A stretch of DNA of 15,613 nucleotides from Thermococci archaeon (lineage in GTDB: Archaea > Methanobacteriota_B > Thermococci > Thermococcales > Thermococcaceae): positions 1-15,613 of the forward strand of contig QMUF01000019.1 in assembly GCA_003663525.1 (NCBI GenBank), given 5' to 3'. Below the pieces are notes generated by a model. The model saw only the letters and a program-made list of their open reading frames with translations, had not been told where the DNA came from and ran no database searches. The translations under genes were made by a program, and so were the position numbers. Numbering within the stretch: position 1 is the first letter of the stretch; each line of letters opens with the position of its first letter. This document shows positions 1-7,445 of the stretch, in pieces.

Positions 1-64
1 ATATGGGTCTTGGTGAAATTTTGATATCTTTGGTGGGGATTTCTTTTTCCCAAACGATTTTCAT
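1..64 (-). CDS. N-terminal fragment of unknown protein (cut by window edge)
   Basis: Only the first 21 codons are inside the window; they read MKIVWEKEIPTKDIKISPRP and one more residue. The ATG is at 64-62, 31 bases after the rescued stop of the dehydrogenase pseudogene on the same strand, so the two were probably co-transcribed. An AT-rich TATA-like stretch lies at 81-90 and no ribosome site is obvious, which would fit a nearly leaderless message. The short charged start looks like a real cytoplasmic protein, but no family can be named. A chance open frame remains possible. Confidence 0.4.
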   Translation of the reverse strand, partial: MKIVWEKEIPTKDIKISPRPI

Positions 65-95
65 AGGAAAAATTTTAGGAGATTTAAATAAAAAC

Positions 96-838
96 TTAAT
101 CCATCAATCGGCCACCGTTGACGTCTATTATCTCCCCCGTTATCTGGTCATTTTCGAGCAGAAATATCACTTATGTGCTATATCTTCGGGTTTTGCTATT
201 TTTCCCGTTAGGGTTAATTTTTTCAGGCTTTCTTTATCAGCATCTTCAATTAGTTCGGTTTCCACGCTTCCAGGAGCGACAGCGTTTACTAGTACATGGG
301 GTGCTAAATGCCTCGCCAGGTTAAAAGTGAGTGCAATTAGGCCGCCTTTTGAAGCAGAATAGTGTGCTCCCACGTTAGGGCGTATCTCTCCCTTCCCTGC
401 TATTGATGCTATGTTTATTATTTTGGCTTTTTTCATATATTTTAAAACTTCTTGGGTGACTATGAAAGCTCCTTTGTGATTAACATTCAAAACCCTGTCC
501 CAATCCTCATCGGTTATCTCTATTGGGTTGGAAGTCTTTCCAAGTATTCCTGCATTATTCACTAGGATATCTATTCTACCAAAATTTGTGATGATCTTTT
601 CCACCATGTTTCTAACTTCGCTTCTATTGCTAACATCAGCCTTTACAACCAAGGCTCCAACACCGTGGGATTTGCAAAGTTCTTCAGTTTTCTTGGCTCC
701 CCCAACATCTTTTGAGTAGTTAATCGCAACGTTGCATCCTTTTTGGGAAAGAGACACAGGTATGGCCCTACCAACCCCTCTAGAAGCCCCCGTAACTAAT
801 GCAACTTTTCCTTGAGCTCCATTTAGTTCACCAAACAT
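96..838 (-). pseudogene. Short-chain dehydrogenase/reductase (FabG-like), C-terminal frameshift
   Basis: This is a classical SDR: NAD(P)-binding TGASRGVGRAI near residues 17-27, NNAG, catalytic Ser and YxxxK in NIASIAG and HYSASKGG, and VNAVAPG after the active site. Family members reduce 3-oxoacyl thioesters or other carbonyls in the cytoplasm. The open frame stops at 167-169 after EDIAHK, about 24 residues too early. Shifting frame at 170-175 restores the missing end (IFLLENDQITGEI, IDVNGGRLMD) and a natural stop at 96-98. The net change is equivalent to loss of one base. The ATG at 838 sits about 26 bases from an AT-rich TATA-like element (855-870), so the message could be leaderless. A sequencing error or a very recent mutation would look the same, because the tail is otherwise intact. 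The lost end normally closes the cofactor pocket and tetramer interface. Confidence 0.8.
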
Positions 839-921
839 TCTATTGTGTGGAGGAGTAAAAATTTTATTAATGAAAGAAGCATTACGAAATATTTTTACGT
901 TTTTATAACGAATATTGGAAC

Positions 922-1458
922 ATGAAAGTTTTAGTTATTTTGTTGGGTCTTTTTGTGTTGGTTGCGGGGTGTCTTGAAGGAGGTGAAAAAATGAGTTTGA
1001 AGGTTAGCTCGGTGTTTGGTGAGAATGAGTTCATACCTTCCAAATATACCTGTGAAGGTGCAGATATTAGCCCGCCTCTGAAACTTAGTGGATTAAGTGA
1101 TGAAGCTGTTAGCATAGCAATAATAGTCGACGATCCTGATGCTCCTATAGGGACTTTCACTCATTGGGTGGCTTGGAATATTCCACCTACCAGTGAAATT
1201 CCTGAGGGTATTCCAAAGGAAAAGGTTGTTGAAAGTCCGATAAAAATGGTTCAAGGAAGGAACGACTTTGGGAGAATAGGTTATAATGGCTCATGTCCAC
1301 CAAGGGGACACGGAGTTCACCATTATCACTTCAAGGTTTATATTCTTGACACAAGCCTCAATCTAAAACCAGGTGCAACTAAAAAGGATTTAGAAAGGGC
1401 TATGGAGGGCCATATAATTCAGTTTGGGGAGTTTGTTGGTCTTTATGAAAGGAGATGA
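922..1458 (+). CDS. PEBP-family (YbhB/YbcL, Raf-kinase-inhibitor-like) lipoprotein
   Basis: This phosphatidylethanolamine-binding-protein family member has 178 residues. The family hallmarks are present: DPDAPIGTFTHWVAWNIPP near residues 72-90 and the GSCPPRGHGVHHYHF ligand-pocket motif near 121-137. From the first ATG the protein carries a lipoprotein signal: a hydrophobic stretch at residues 3-15, then LVAGC with the lipidated Cys at 17, so it would be anchored outside the membrane. Family members bind anionic ligands or act as protease or kinase inhibitors; the substrate here is unknown. No ribosome site precedes ATG 922. A perfect GGAGGTG at 979-985 precedes an in-frame ATG at 991, which would give a 155-residue cytosolic form. 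The gene is divergent from the dehydrogenase. T-rich DNA just after its stop is a plausible terminator. Confidence 0.88.
   Translation: MKVLVILLGLFVLVAGCLEGGEKMSLKVSSVFGENEFIPSKYTCEGADISPPLKLSGLSDEAVSIAIIVDDPDAPIGTFTHWVAWNIPPTSEIPEGIPKEKVVESPIKMVQGRNDFGRIGYNGSCPPRGHGVHHYHFKVYILDTSLNLKPGATKKDLERAMEGHIIQFGEFVGLYERR
979..993 (+). promoter_or_regulatory. Internal Shine-Dalgarno and alternative start in the PEBP gene
   Basis: GGAGGTG at 979-985, five bases before an in-frame ATG at 991, is the best ribosome site in this gene. The primary ATG at 922 has none. Initiation here removes the lipoprotein signal and gives a protein beginning MSLKVSSV, the usual size of soluble PEBP proteins. Confidence 0.6.
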
Positions 1459-1482
1459 ATTTATTTATCTTTTTCTTTTAAA
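1459..1482 (+). terminator. T-rich terminator after the PEBP gene
   Basis: Directly after the stop codon is a run dominated by T (TTTATTTATCTTTTTCTTTT). Oligo-T tracts end transcription in Thermococcales without needing a hairpin. The next gene is convergent, so a stop for transcription is expected here. Confidence 0.45.
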
Positions 1483-1506
1483 AATATCACCTTTTAGAGG
1501 GTTGGA

Positions 1507-1752
1507 TCACTTGTATCGGAGTTTCACATATAAGTTAATTCCACTCTGAAGGGTTGCAAGGGAGTTTAGGGCTAGAAACACGGGGTCCCGTATTAAGTAT
1601 GAATAGATTGTCAGCAACAGGGAGGCAGTGACATAGATTATAATAAATTCTAAGTTCAGTGGACACTTTTTATTTTTTATAGTTTCTAATGTTTGGGGTG
1701 CCCAAGAACTCACGAGAAGGAGCATACCTATCAATCCCACAACTTCTTTCAC
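1507..1752 (-). CDS. SemiSWEET / PQ-loop small membrane protein
   Basis: The protein has 81 residues and three predicted membrane helices (about 3-18, 34-52 and 57-75). The PQ-loop motif WAPQTLETIKNKK lies at the end of helix 1, with Pro19-Gln20. This is the layout of SemiSWEET-type half-transporters, which dimerise to pass sugars or related solutes; the actual substrate cannot be told. The start is GTG at 1752, chosen because GAGGTGA lies four bases upstream; an overlapping ATG two bases upstream is in another frame. No partner gene is adjacent. Confidence 0.8.
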   Translation of the reverse strand: MKEVVGLIGMLLLVSSWAPQTLETIKNKKCPLNLEFIIIYVTASLLLTIYSYLIRDPVFLALNSLATLQSGINLYVKLRYK

Positions 1753-1867
1753 ATTATCACCTCTTTCATCATTAGCGTCTCAAGACTTAGAGGCACTATT
1801 AAAAAGTTTTGTGCACTGTTTTGGGTAAATTCATAGAAAAGAAAAGAGAGAGATAAACAAATACATG

Positions 1868-2341
1868 TTAATCTTTCTTTAACTCTGAAGCAAGTTTTGA
1901 AGTGGCCCAAGTCCTCACGTCATCGTCGAGAATATCGTTAATTATCTTGAACGCTTCTTGTATTTTTCCTTCTCTTGCAAGGGCCAACCCAACCTCGGCT
2001 TGGATTTTTGACCTATTCGAGACATCTTTTATAAATCCTGCTATTCTTAAGGCTTCATTAAACCTTTTAAGTGCTAAGAACTCAAAAGCGAGACTCATAA
2101 GGGCCTTTGTCACGTTTTCGTAATTTTCTATATCCATTATTGCTTCTATCGTTTTTTCGAGGGCCTCTTTGTAGTTTATTCTTTTTCTGGCCATTTCCAC
2201 AGTAACCATTGACATTGATTTGGCCCTTATACCTTTGTCAGGGATAGATTGGGCTATCTCTAGTGCATTGGTAAGATCTCCACGAGTTATGAGTTTTGAA
2301 ACCGTTTCATAGAGAGCTCGTGATTGATACCATTCTTGCAT
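1868..2341 (-). CDS. Alpha-helical repeat (TPR/HEAT-like) protein, unknown function
   Basis: The cytoplasmic protein has 157 residues and is built of repeated helical pairs. Units of the type ALEIAQSIPDKGIRAKSM, ALRIAGFIKDVSNRSKIQAE and AFKIINDILDDDVRTWA recur about every 30-40 residues. Such repeats usually make a protein-binding solenoid; no enzyme motif is seen. An upstream ATG at 2365 would add eight residues, but a TATA box (ATTTAAAT, 2373-2380) lies so close to it that transcription should begin near 2350, downstream of that ATG. ATG 2341 has a GGTG just upstream and is preferred. It is monocistronic, after the end of the CcdA gene. Confidence 0.75.
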   Translation of the reverse strand: MQEWYQSRALYETVSKLITRGDLTNALEIAQSIPDKGIRAKSMSMVTVEMARKRINYKEALEKTIEAIMDIENYENVTKALMSLAFEFLALKRFNEALRIAGFIKDVSNRSKIQAEVGLALAREGKIQEAFKIINDILDDDVRTWATSKLASELKKD

Positions 2342-2372
2342 GTGAACACCACATAAGTTTTGCATTTGAAGG

Positions 2373-2380
2373 ATTTAAAT
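2373..2380 (-). promoter_or_regulatory. TATA box of the helical-repeat protein
   Basis: ATTTAAAT is centred about 36 bases upstream of ATG 2341. With the archaeal spacing of about 26 bases from TATA centre to transcription start, the leader would be roughly 9 bases and would contain the GGTG ribosome site. The box lies just past the CcdA stop codon on the same strand. Confidence 0.55.
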
Positions 2381-2384
2381 TTTC

Positions 2385-3110
2385 CTACATTCCAATGATA
2401 ATGTATATTCCAAGTGCTATCAAAATGGCCCCAGCTACCATTGAAAGTTCCCGTGAGCGTTGAACAATCTTTTGAGAGATTGATTTACTCTCTGTTATGC
2501 TGCCCATGGTGAACAGTATTATCAGCAAGGGGAGGATAAAAATAATGTTATAGAGGGCCAGAAGTATCAATGTTAACGTTCTTCCAACTTTGGAGATTAA
2601 GATTGCATAGGCCAAGTATGTTCCGGCTGAACATGGTAGGAGGGTGAAGGAGATTATCACTCCTAATGAAAAGGCCCCAAAAATTGTTGCTTCTTTTCTG
2701 AATATATTTCGTCTTACTTCGTTTTTTCCAACAATCCTGCTTTTTTCTAGGTAGCCCGTGATAAATGTGTAACCCCCGAAAACTATTGCTACAGCTCCAG
2801 CAATCCAAATAGGGAGTGTTTTAGTCAATATTACAAGACCTATCCCAAGAACGTAGTATGAGATGTAAATGGCTGCCACAAAGGCCAGTCCGACAGCATA
2901 GATTTTTCTTTTGGATATATTTTCTTTTAGGGATAGGGCAATAAGAAGCATTGTGTAGATAACGAATGTACAGGGATTTATTGAATCTGCTCCAGCAAGC
3001 GCTAGAAGAGGATAAATCAACTCTTTTAAGCCGAGAAAAGTTAAAATTCCGGCTGTTAGGCCTAGGGAGGACAAACTTATTAGAAGTAAAGCCTTGATTT
3101 CAGATCTCAC
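2385..3110 (-). CDS. CcdA/DsbD-like thiol-disulfide transporter, membrane protein
   Basis: This hydrophobic protein has about 241 residues and six predicted membrane helices. It carries the two half-site motifs of the CcdA family: DSINPCTF before the second helix and LLPCSAGTYL in the fourth. The paired Cys in these motifs carry electrons from cytoplasmic thioredoxin to an outside acceptor. The likely acceptor is encoded just upstream: the thioredoxin-like lipoprotein, whose gene overlaps this one. The frame is open from a TTG at 3140 and includes ATG 3122, but neither has a ribosome site. GTG 3110 has GGTGAG at 3120-3115 and is chosen here. The overlap with the upstream gene would then be 11 bases, consistent with coupled translation. 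The exact start is uncertain; the family call is strong. Confidence 0.85.
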   Translation of the reverse strand: MRSEIKALLLISLSSLGLTAGILTFLGLKELIYPLLALAGADSINPCTFVIYTMLLIALSLKENISKRKIYAVGLAFVAAIYISYYVLGIGLVILTKTLPIWIAGAVAIVFGGYTFITGYLEKSRIVGKNEVRRNIFRKEATIFGAFSLGVIISFTLLPCSAGTYLAYAILISKVGRTLTLILLALYNIIFILPLLIILFTMGSITESKSISQKIVQRSRELSMVAGAILIALGIYIIIGM

Positions 3111-3624
3111 TTGGCTCACCATTTGTGAAAATAGATTCAAGCTTATTAATGATTTCGGTGTTATTCCCTGGGATTAGGTATACTTTATCTGTTATAAAGA
3201 GCACACCCTTTACTTTCATGGCCTCCTTGACAAAATCGTCCGCGTAATCCGTTGGAAATTCTCCATTGACTATTGCATATAACTCTCCATCATAGAATAT
3301 CCCTATGACCGGCACACCGGTTACACCAAGGATCTCGTAGAGTTGGTTGAACATTTGGCTGTTGTGGTCGTTTCCTTGGAGCTCATAATACGTTAGGGCC
3401 TCTTTTCCAAATGCTTTGGGGAGTTCTTCTTTCATTTTCTGACAGTGGGGGCATGTGACTACTCCATATTCATAAAAATGGAACTTTGATTTATCTAGTG
3501 TGAAGGTGTCTGTGGTTTCTGTAGGGTTGGTTGTTGGAGTGCTAGAAGCCGAATTGTTATTGGAGATACACATGCTTGTGAATACAACCAGCATAATGAG
3601 TAATGACACTAAAATTCCCCTCAT
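3100..3624 (-). CDS. Thioredoxin-like lipoprotein (extracytoplasmic redox partner)
   Basis: The protein has 174 residues. The signal is a hydrophobic N-terminus with lipobox FTSMC, so Cys19 is lipidated, followed by a Ser/Thr/Pro/Asn-rich linker (about 20-42). The thioredoxin fold has active site CPHC at 58-61 and a cis-proline in GVPVIG (Pro104). The protein should sit on the outer face of the membrane and reduce or isomerise disulfides, recharged by the CcdA-like protein encoded downstream and overlapping. AAGGTGA at 3637-3631 is a good ribosome site, and a TATA box lies at about 3660-3670, spaced for a short leader. The gene is divergent from the CBS gene, with 157 bases between them. Confidence 0.88.
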   Translation of the reverse strand: MRGILVSLLIMLVVFTSMCISNNNSASSTPTTNPTETTDTFTLDKSKFHFYEYGVVTCPHCQKMKEELPKAFGKEALTYYELQGNDHNSQMFNQLYEILGVTGVPVIGIFYDGELYAIVNGEFPTDYADDFVKEAMKVKGVLFITDKVYLIPGNNTEIINKLESIFTNGEPSEI

Positions 3625-3659
3625 TGAGTCTCACCTTGGAGTTTAGTATATGCTGTGAG

Positions 3660-3670
3660 TTATATAGTTT
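3660..3670 (-). promoter_or_regulatory. TATA box of the thioredoxin/CcdA operon
   Basis: The minus strand reads AAACTATATAA, centred about 40 bases before ATG 3624. Predicted transcription start is near 3638, giving a leader of about 14 bases that holds the AAGGTGA ribosome site. Confidence 0.6.
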
Positions 3671-3781
3671 TTTCGAAAGCAAATTTTCTGATTCAAAGAG
3701 GGACACAAGTGTTTATGGCTGCAAATTTTTGGGCACGCATCTTTTTAAGATGTTTCAAAAGAAGTTTGTGATGGTGAGAGC

Positions 3782-4312
3782 ATGAATGATGTGGAAAGGG
3801 CCCTTCAGACTTTCTATTCCATGAAGCTAAGTGACATCATGCCATCAGTGATTTCAATGCCGATTGTAACTCTGGATTCACCCATAGTGGATGCGTTAAA
3901 ACTGCTTAGGACAAGGCATCACGTTTGGGTGGTGAGTGATAAGAAGAGCATGAAGCTTGAGGGAGTCATACGATACCTTGATGTTATGTGCATCCTTTTA
4001 CCTCCAGAAAACACCAAGGCGAGGTTTGGAAACATAAGTGCGATTTTTAAATCCATCTTGGGCGGTGCGGAGAAAGCTGCCGATGTCATGGAGCATAATA
4101 TAATGACCATAGATGAGAACGCCACAGTTCTCGATGCTTTAACAAAAATGAGGCGTTATAAAGTGCAAATTTTAGCCATAATTGATGAAAAAGGAGCTTT
4201 GAAGGGAGAGATAAGCCTGAGGCTGCTCATCGACGAGTTCTTGAGACTAATGAAGGTAGGTGGTGTGCAATGGACGCAACATGGATCCTCTTCACGCTCG
4301 GAGTGGCACTAA
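3782..4312 (+). CDS. CBS-domain pair protein, likely antiporter regulator
   Basis: The cytoplasmic protein has 176 residues and two CBS domains (about 14-75 and 98-158), the second with the typical DVMEHNIMTIDENATVLDAL start. CBS pairs (Bateman modules) bind adenine nucleotides and control channels, transporters or enzymes. The last 43 bases overlap the start of the CPA2 antiporter gene in another frame, so the two are translated from one message and probably work together. GGTGAG at 3773-3778 precedes ATG 3782 by three bases. A TATA-like CTTTTTAAG lies near 3741-3749. The final residues after LRLMKVGG (Gln, Ser and Trp rich) look unlike the domain and may be a by-product of the overlap. Confidence 0.85.
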   Translation: MNDVERALQTFYSMKLSDIMPSVISMPIVTLDSPIVDALKLLRTRHHVWVVSDKKSMKLEGVIRYLDVMCILLPPENTKARFGNISAIFKSILGGAEKAADVMEHNIMTIDENATVLDALTKMRRYKVQILAIIDEKGALKGEISLRLLIDEFLRLMKVGGVQWTQHGSSSRSEWH

Positions 4313-5538
4313 TCTTTGGAAAGCTTGGCGATCATATAATGGAACGTTTTGAACTCCCGGGTGTTCTGGGAGAAATACTCATGGGTATGATTCTCGGAAA
4401 TCTCATCTATTTTGGCATTATTAAGCCCGAATACCTGGCACTGCACTCAAATGAAACTTTTGAGTTTCTTGCGAGACTTGGAATAATCTTCCTCCTCTTC
4501 TTGGGTGGGCTTGATACTGATGTTGAGATGCTCAAAAAGACCGGAGGCGTTGCAACTGTTTCTACCCTCATGGGGGTATTCATCCCATTACTCCTCGGGT
4601 ATTTTGGCCTTAAACTCATGAACTATCCTTCAAGGGAGGCATTCGCCGGCGGTGTGCTTTTGACCGCAACGAGCATAGGAATTACTGTTAGAGTTATGAT
4701 GGATCTTGGTGTTTTGAGGAGTGATGTGGGGGCTGCTTCTCTGAGCGCAAGTGTAATGGATGATTTTCTGGGCATAGCTCTCATCATATTCGCCGTTGGT
4801 ACTGGAAGTGTTTTAGATTTAATAGGTAAAATGGCAATCTTTTTCATTATAACTGGTCTTGTAGCGTGGTACACCATAGAGAAATATATCCACTTTTCAG
4901 AATGGCTTCACGTTGAGAAAGGTGTTCTTGGTATGGTGCTTGCTTTAATGTTTCTCTTCTCTGCTTTAGCTGAACACTGGTTTGATGCTGCCATAGAGGG
5001 AGCTTTTATGGCCGGTCTCGTTCTCTCAAAACTTCCTGAAGGTAAGAGGATAATGGATGATATTAGAGCCATTGCTTATGGATTTCTTGTTCCTGTATTT
5101 TTTGTCTACACTGGAGCAATGCTGGATTTAAGAGTTTTTACCAGCTTTGATGCCTTATCCTTGGCGGGGGTTTTAACTGCAATTGCAGTTATAGGTAAAG
5201 TCCTTGGCAGAGGAGTTGGGGCAATGGCAATGGGATGGAATGTTAAAAAAGGCCTTCAGATGGGAATAGGTTCCATCCCAAGAACTGAAGTGGCCCTAGT
5301 TGACTTGATGGTCGCCATTCACGGTGGTGCGATTCCTCAAAGCGATGCTCCCAAGTTCATTGCCGCAACGCTGATTTTTATAACAGTCTCTGTCATCATA
5401 ACCCCACCTCTGCTTAAGTGGGCGTTTAAAGAAGAGGTTGAGAGTATGAAAAAAGGAAAGACTGGGAAGAGGGTTGAAGCGGTTAAAGAAACAAAGAGGC
5501 GCATATTCTCACTAAAGAGACCAAGGAAAAGGCCTTAG
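4270..5538 (+). CDS. CPA2-family cation:proton antiporter (NapA/KefB type)
   Basis: The membrane protein has 422 residues and about 12-13 helices. It shows the CPA2 core: ELPGVLGEILMGMILG, FLGGLDTDVEMLKK, an unwound-helix segment TATSIGITV (122-130), and the ion-binding pair Asp164-Asp165 in SASVMDDFLGI. IPRTEVALVD near 336-345 places Arg338 where related antiporters have a Lys or Arg. It exchanges Na+ or K+ for protons across the cell membrane. The C-terminus (from about 393) is a strongly basic cytoplasmic tail of Lys and Arg, with no TrkA-N domain. GGTGGTG at 4259-4265, inside the CBS gene, is its ribosome site. The paired-Asp motif is linked to electrogenic exchange in the family; stoichiometry here is inference. 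Confidence 0.9.
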   Translation: MDATWILFTLGVALIFGKLGDHIMERFELPGVLGEILMGMILGNLIYFGIIKPEYLALHSNETFEFLARLGIIFLLFLGGLDTDVEMLKKTGGVATVSTLMGVFIPLLLGYFGLKLMNYPSREAFAGGVLLTATSIGITVRVMMDLGVLRSDVGAASLSASVMDDFLGIALIIFAVGTGSVLDLIGKMAIFFIITGLVAWYTIEKYIHFSEWLHVEKGVLGMVLALMFLFSALAEHWFDAAIEGAFMAGLVLSKLPEGKRIMDDIRAIAYGFLVPVFFVYTGAMLDLRVFTSFDALSLAGVLTAIAVIGKVLGRGVGAMAMGWNVKKGLQMGIGSIPRTEVALVDLMVAIHGGAIPQSDAPKFIAATLIFITVSVIITPPLLKWAFKEEVESMKKGKTGKRVEAVKETKRRIFSLKRPRKRP

Positions 5539-5732
5539 AAAACTCTTGCATATTCCCATTTTTTAATGCTTGTTATGATTGAGGTTTCAGTACTTTTTAT
5601 CTCTCCGTTGTTTGCAAGACCCTTTCCGAGAGGATGAGGAGTAGTGGTCGTGTGAACCGGCCTGTGGGGAGCAAACTCTCTCACGAAACTCCTTGCGTAA
5701 CCGAGGAGTAGTTCACAATGGGGTGGACTTTC
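5539..5732. other. Degenerate tail of the regulator remnant, no intact gene
   Basis: Between the antiporter stop and the recognisable Lrp segment there is no intact gene. The minus strand is open to a TAA at 5535-5537 (ending IKKWEYARVF), which overlaps the antiporter stop by three bases. Only the part near the HTH segment still resembles Lrp; the remainder is too diverged to assign. Confidence 0.5.
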
Positions 5733-5891
5733 TCATGACAACCCTTTCAACAAGTTTTTCATCCTTAACCTTACTGTTGACTCCGGGATTTCTGTTCTCC
5801 TCGCTATCTCGGAATAGTTCATCCTCCCATCCTCTTGCAGGAGCCTTAAAATTACCTTATCCCTCTAATCAATCCCTATGCCTTCCACCAA
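5733..5891 (-). pseudogene. Decayed Lrp/AsnC-type regulator (HTH remnant)
   Basis: Read on the minus strand from a TTG/GTG near 5891-5886, this stretch gives VEGIGID, a stop (5865-5867), then RDKVILRLLQEDGRMNYSEI, ARRTEIPESTVRLRMKN and a second stop at 5733-5735. That is the winged-helix DNA-binding part of the Lrp/AsnC family, with the recognition helix IPESTVRLR clear. Switching frame after VRLR yields KDEKLVERVVMRKSTP, and another switch gives IVNYSSV and GYARSFVREF, as expected after an Lrp helix. Several lesions are therefore present: one nonsense codon and at least two frameshifts. The original frame is open again to 5535, with no recognisable ligand-binding domain. It lies divergent from the PLP enzyme gene, the usual place for an amino-acid-sensing regulator. 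Confidence 0.75.
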
Positions 5892-6007
5892 TTGTTTAAA
5901 TGGTATTCTGCTAATTTTTAAATACATCTTGTTATTCTCGTCAAATCGTGCAAAAATTAATCGAAACTTCTATTAATTTCAAACACATATTTTGCTATGG
6001 TGGTAAA

Positions 6008-7339
6008 ATGAAAAAAGAGGAAGTAATAGAACGCTACTCCAAAGTTTTTCCAAAGGCTTCTCGTGTTACTTATGCACCGATAGTTGCCATTAAGGCCCAA
6101 AATGCAAGAGTTTGGGATGTAGAAGGGAGAGAGTATATTGACTTTTTAAGTGATGCAGCTGTTCAAAATGTTGGCCATAACAACGAGAGAGTCGTTAAGG
6201 CAATAAAAGAACAGGCCGATAATTTACTTCATTTTACGTTCATATATGGATTTACAATTGAACCCCTTCTTTTGGCAGAAAAGCTTGGAGAGATTTCCCC
6301 TGTTGATAATCCAAAGGTGGTCTTTGGTCTCAGTGGTAGTGATGCCAATGATGGTGCGATAAAATTTACTAGGGCCTATACAAAACGAAGAACCATTCTT
6401 AGTTACCTTAAGAGTTATTATGGGGCAACTTATGGAGCTTCAAGTATAACAGGCCTTGACTTTCATGTTAGGGCCCTAGTTGGTGAGCTTAGTGATGTAC
6501 ACTACATCCCATATCCCGATTGCTACAGGTGCCCATTTGGGAAAGAGAAAAACTCCTGCAAGATGGAGTGTATTAAATACATAAAAGCTAAGTTTGAGGG
6601 AGAAGTTTACGCCGATGGTGTTGCAGCCCTCTTTGCAGAGCCCATTCAAGGTGATGCAGGAATGATTGTGCCACCGGATGATTACTTCAAGAAGCTCAAG
6701 AAGATATTGGATGACCATGGGATCCTCTTGGTACTGGATGAGGTTCAAAGCGGCCTTGGAAGAACGGGAAAATGGTTTGCAATAGAGCATTTTGGGGTTA
6801 GGCCCGATATAATAACCATAGCCAAATCCCTAGGTGGAGGGTTACCCATAAGTGCAGTAATAGGAAGGGCCGAGATAATGGACTCTCTCCCACCTTTAGG
6901 CCATACTTTCACATTAACTGGTAATCCAGTTACAAGTAGGGCCGCAATGGCAGTTATAGAAGAGATTGAAGAGAAAAATCTCTTGAAAAGGGCAGAAAAG
7001 CTTGGAAATTATGCTATGAAAAAGCTCGAAAAGATGAAGAAAGAACATGAACTGATCGGAGACGTAAGAGGCAAAGGCCTGATGATTGGAGTAGACTTAG
7101 TTAAAGACAAGGAAACAAAAGAAAGGGCCTATGATGAGGCTAAAAAGATTGTATGGAGAGCCTATGAACTTGGTTTAATTATTGCCTTCCTCCAGGGAAA
7201 TGTGTTGAGGATCCAGCCGCCACTTACAATTGAAGGGGAGCTTCTCGAAGAGGGCCTTAATAGGCTGGATCAGGCAATGACAGATGTTGAAGAAGGCAAA
7301 GTTGGAGATAAGGCTCTTAAAAATGTTCAAGGTTGGTAA
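6008..7339 (+). CDS. PLP-dependent class III aminotransferase-fold enzyme, probable broad-specificity amino-acid racemase
   Basis: The cytoplasmic enzyme has 443 residues. PLP features: SGSDAN (109-114) for phosphate binding, Asp244 in [14 protein letters not shown] for the pyridine nitrogen, Schiff-base Lys273 in [11 protein letters not shown], and HTFTLTGNP closing the site. Class III enzymes are mostly omega-transaminases, but archaeal members with this sequence style (compare the characterised Pyrococcus horikoshii racemase) interconvert L- and D-amino acids. Transaminase activity on GABA or ornithine remains an alternative. An insert with four cysteines ([18 protein letters not shown], residues 171-188) could bind a metal. 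A GTG at 5948 would add 20 residues, but GGTGGT at 5999-6004 marks ATG 6008. The divergent Lrp remnant suggests lost amino-acid-responsive control. Confidence 0.88.
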   Translation: MKKEEVIERYSKVFPKASRVTYAPIVAIKAQNARVWDVEGREYIDFLSDAAVQNVGHNNERVVKAIKEQADNLLHFTFIYGFTIEPLLLAEKLGEISPVDNPKVVFGLSGSDANDGAIKFTRAYTKRRTILSYLKSYYGATYGASSITGLDFHVRALVGELSDVHYIPYPDCYRCPFGKEKNSCKMECIKYIKAKFEGEVYADGVAALFAEPIQGDAGMIVPPDDYFKKLKKILDDHGILLVLDEVQSGLGRTGKWFAIEHFGVRPDIITIAKSLGGGLPISAVIGRAEIMDSLPPLGHTFTLTGNPVTSRAAMAVIEEIEEKNLLKRAEKLGNYAMKKLEKMKKEHELIGDVRGKGLMIGVDLVKDKETKERAYDEAKKIVWRAYELGLIIAFLQGNVLRIQPPLTIEGELLEEGLNRLDQAMTDVEEGKVGDKALKNVQGW

Positions 7340-7358
7340 ATTTTTCTCTTCTTTCTTG
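7340..7358 (+). terminator. T-rich terminator after the PLP enzyme
   Basis: A pyrimidine-rich tract, TTTTTCTCTTCTTTCTTG, follows the stop codon directly. It lies before the TATA box of the next gene, so it likely separates the two transcripts. Confidence 0.4.
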
Positions 7359-7396
7359 CTCATCTCTGTTCATTAGGCCTCTTTTTGCATCCCAAA

Positions 7397-7407
7397 ATTT
7401 TATAAAG
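7397..7407 (+). promoter_or_regulatory. TATA box of the MFS transporter
   Basis: ATTTTATAAAG is centred about 43 bases before ATG 7446. Predicted transcription start is near 7429, leaving a short leader with the GGTGGT ribosome site at 7434-7439. Confidence 0.6.
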
Positions 7408-7445
7408 CAAACTTCGTTCGGCGAGAGTATCGTGGTGGTTGAAAA

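Noticed and set aside
3..362. Open plus-strand frame across the window start
   Set aside because: It lies antisense to the dehydrogenase pseudogene and its frameshifted tail; no family features and no promoter.
5693..5899. 68-codon plus-strand frame in the gap before the PLP enzyme
   Set aside because: Ser/Leu-rich sequence with no features; the opposite strand carries the recognisable Lrp remnant, so this is its shadow.
5948..6007. 20-residue N-terminal extension of the PLP enzyme from a GTG
   Set aside because: No ribosome site, and a good GGTGGT lies just before the internal ATG at 6008, where family homology begins.
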